Positions 5,691 through 6,929 of a DNA stretch of 6,929 nt are shown here, piece by piece. Both the position numbers and the translations under genes were made by a program. This DNA is from Verrucomicrobiota bacterium (lineage in GTDB: Bacteria; Verrucomicrobiota; Kiritimatiellia; CAIQIC01; Lenti-01). The stretch is taken from the NCBI GenBank assembly GCA_022709625.1, contig JAKLIL010000095.1, forward strand, positions 1 through 6,929, given 5' to 3'. The notes below the pieces were generated by a model. That model was not told the origin of the DNA. It made no database searches and was given only the letters and a program-made list of their open reading frames with translations. Each line of letters starts with the position of its first letter. The stretch's first letter is position 1.

Positions 5691-6929
5691 ATGAATTTCA
5701 AGACGGTATTCCATGTGGTGGCCTGGTTGCTGGGGGTCATGGCCCTGCTGATGGCCTTCTGCGGGCTGGTGTCTTTCCTGCATGGCGAGTCGCAGGCCGG
5801 TATGTCGTTGGCGGGGTCCGCGGCGGGCACGCTGGTCGTTTCCCTGGTTTTGGGGGCCGTGACGCGCAACCAGAAGGAATTGTCCAAGCGGGACGGGCTC
5901 GGCGTGGTGGCCTTCGGATGGCTGTGCGCGGGCATTGCCGGCGCGTTTCCCTACGTGTTATCCGGCGTCATCGCTTCCCCGGTCGCGGCCCTGTTCGAAA
6001 CGGTGTCCGGCATGACCACGACGGGGGCTTCCGTCATTCCGGTGTTGGAAGTCGTGCCTCGGGGCATTCTGCTGTGGCGCGCAATCACGCAACTGATCGG
6101 CGGCATGGGCGTGCTGATCCTGGTGGTGGCGATCCTGCCGTTCGCCGGGGCGGGGGGCATGCAACTCTACCGCGCCGAGATGCCCGGACCGACCAAGGAC
6201 CGCATCGAGCCGCGCGTGGCCTCGACGGCCAAGATGCTCTGGAGCGTCTATATAATCCTGACCGTGGTCCTGATCTTCCTGCTGCGCCTGGGTGGCATGG
6301 ATTGGTTCGATGCCGTTTGCCATTCCTTTGCCGCCTTGGCGACGGGCGGCTTTTCCACCCGCACGGCGAGCATCGCGGCCTACCACAGTGTCTACATCGA
6401 GGTAATCCTGACGGTGTTCATGTTGCTGGCTGGCATCAATTTCTCCCTCCACTACCGGGTCTTGCGCGGCGAGATGCTCGTCTGGTGGAAGGACGGGGAA
6501 GTCCGGTTCTTCTTGGGCTTTTTTGCCCTCTGCGTTGCCGGAGGGACTTGGATCAACCACGCGGCGCAGGCCGCGGCCGGTGCTGAATGGGGCGCAGCCC
6601 TGCGCGAGGTATCCTTTACCTGCGCCAGTTTGGTGACCACGACGGGCTTTGTCACGGGGGATTATGAACGCTGGCCGATCGTGCTCAAACCCATGCTGAT
6701 TTTCCTGATGTTGCTGGGTGGTTGCGCCGGCTCCACGGCTGGCGGCATCAAGGCCGGCCGCATCCAGGTGATGTTTAAGGCCATGGTCCGGGAAGTCCGC
6801 CTTTTCATACAGCCCCAGGCGGCCATTCCCATCAAGCTAGCTCGAAAACCCTTGGAAGACGATATTCTGCGGTCCATCCTGTCGTTCGTGGCGCTCTATT
6901 TAATCGTGGCGTTGCTTGGGATGTTGGCG
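5691..6929 (+). CDS. trkH: Trk potassium uptake channel subunit TrkH, second copy (3' end outside window)
   Basis: A second TrkH directly follows the first, 13 bases after its stop. The reading frame is open from ATG 5691 to the window end: 413 residues, so about 70 are missing if it has the usual length. It begins NFKTVFHVVAWLLGV, nearly the same as copy one. Similarity is strong throughout, roughly three quarters identical by eye in residues 65-250, with lower identity in the first helices and around 250-300. Filter loops seen are TTTGAS (109-114), ATGGFST (217-223) and TTTGF (316-320). The GGCAGSTAGGIK loop of repeat three is present. The fourth filter loop and the gating Arg lie beyond the window. 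No convincing Shine-Dalgarno precedes the ATG, so translation may depend on coupling to the upstream gene. No frameshift or stop is seen, so this is a live paralog rather than a decaying duplicate, as far as visible. Confidence 0.94.
   Translation, partial: MNFKTVFHVVAWLLGVMALLMAFCGLVSFLHGESQAGMSLAGSAAGTLVVSLVLGAVTRNQKELSKRDGLGVVAFGWLCAGIAGAFPYVLSGVIASPVAALFETVSGMTTTGASVIPVLEVVPRGILLWRAITQLIGGMGVLILVVAILPFAGAGGMQLYRAEMPGPTKDRIEPRVASTAKMLWSVYIILTVVLIFLLRLGGMDWFDAVCHSFAALATGGFSTRTASIAAYHSVYIEVILTVFMLLAGINFSLHYRVLRGEMLVWWKDGEVRFFLGFFALCVAGGTWINHAAQAAAGAEWGAALREVSFTCASLVTTTGFVTGDYERWPIVLKPMLIFLMLLGGCAGSTAGGIKAGRIQVMFKAMVREVRLFIQPQAAIPIKLARKPLEDDILRSILSFVALYLIVALLGMLA

Noticed and set aside
4607..5935. 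442-codon open frame antisense to the trkH genes
   Set aside because: It is rich in His, Gln and Arg, matches no family I recognise, and lies opposite well-supported TrkH coding sequence. This is typical of third-position GC bias.
5918..6586. Plus-strand frame of about 220 codons inside the second trkH
   Set aside because: It is an out-of-frame copy of TrkH sequence. The real frame from 5691 carries the filter motifs.

Overview
The window reads as ordinary chromosomal DNA from a GC-rich bacterium. An outer-membrane lipocalin-type lipoprotein (Blc family) and diaminopimelate epimerase (DapF) point to a Gram-negative cell that makes meso-diaminopimelate. I cannot name the phylum. Some wording in DapF (the GVPH motif, and IGSEG in place of the usual IGADG) is compatible with the PVC superphylum (Verrucomicrobiota/Kiritimatiellota), but this is a weak inference. 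I see no mobile elements, CRISPR arrays, tRNA or rRNA.

Layout. (1) Bases 1-1792, plus strand: three closely spaced genes, namely a Blc-like lipocalin lipoprotein cut at its 5' end by the window, a radical SAM protein of the COG0731/TYW1-like type with an added C-terminal helical domain, and an acylphosphatase whose start overlaps the radical SAM stop (ATGA). (2) Bases 1783-2571, minus strand: dapF, convergent with the acylphosphatase. The two genes share a 10-bp perfect palindrome that encodes Tyr-Arg-stop on both strands. (3) Bases 2572-2867: the divergent control region between dapF and trkA, with short direct repeats and a hairpin just upstream of trkA. (4) Bases 2868-6929, plus strand: a potassium-uptake operon of trkA (tandem RCK subunit) followed by two consecutive trkH paralogs. 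The second trkH is intact as far as visible but runs off the window.

Function. The right half encodes a Trk-type K+ uptake system: TrkH forms the membrane pore and TrkA is the cytoplasmic nucleotide-binding gating ring. Two TrkH-like subunits beside one TrkA suggest either a heteromeric transporter or two alternative pores sharing one regulator. The left half combines envelope maintenance (lipocalin), cell-wall and lysine precursor synthesis (dapF) and a translationally coupled radical SAM/acylphosphatase pair of unknown purpose. I found no clear evidence of a wholly new system. The most notable points are the tandem trkH pair, the palindromic convergent gene ends and the radical SAM/acylphosphatase coupling.
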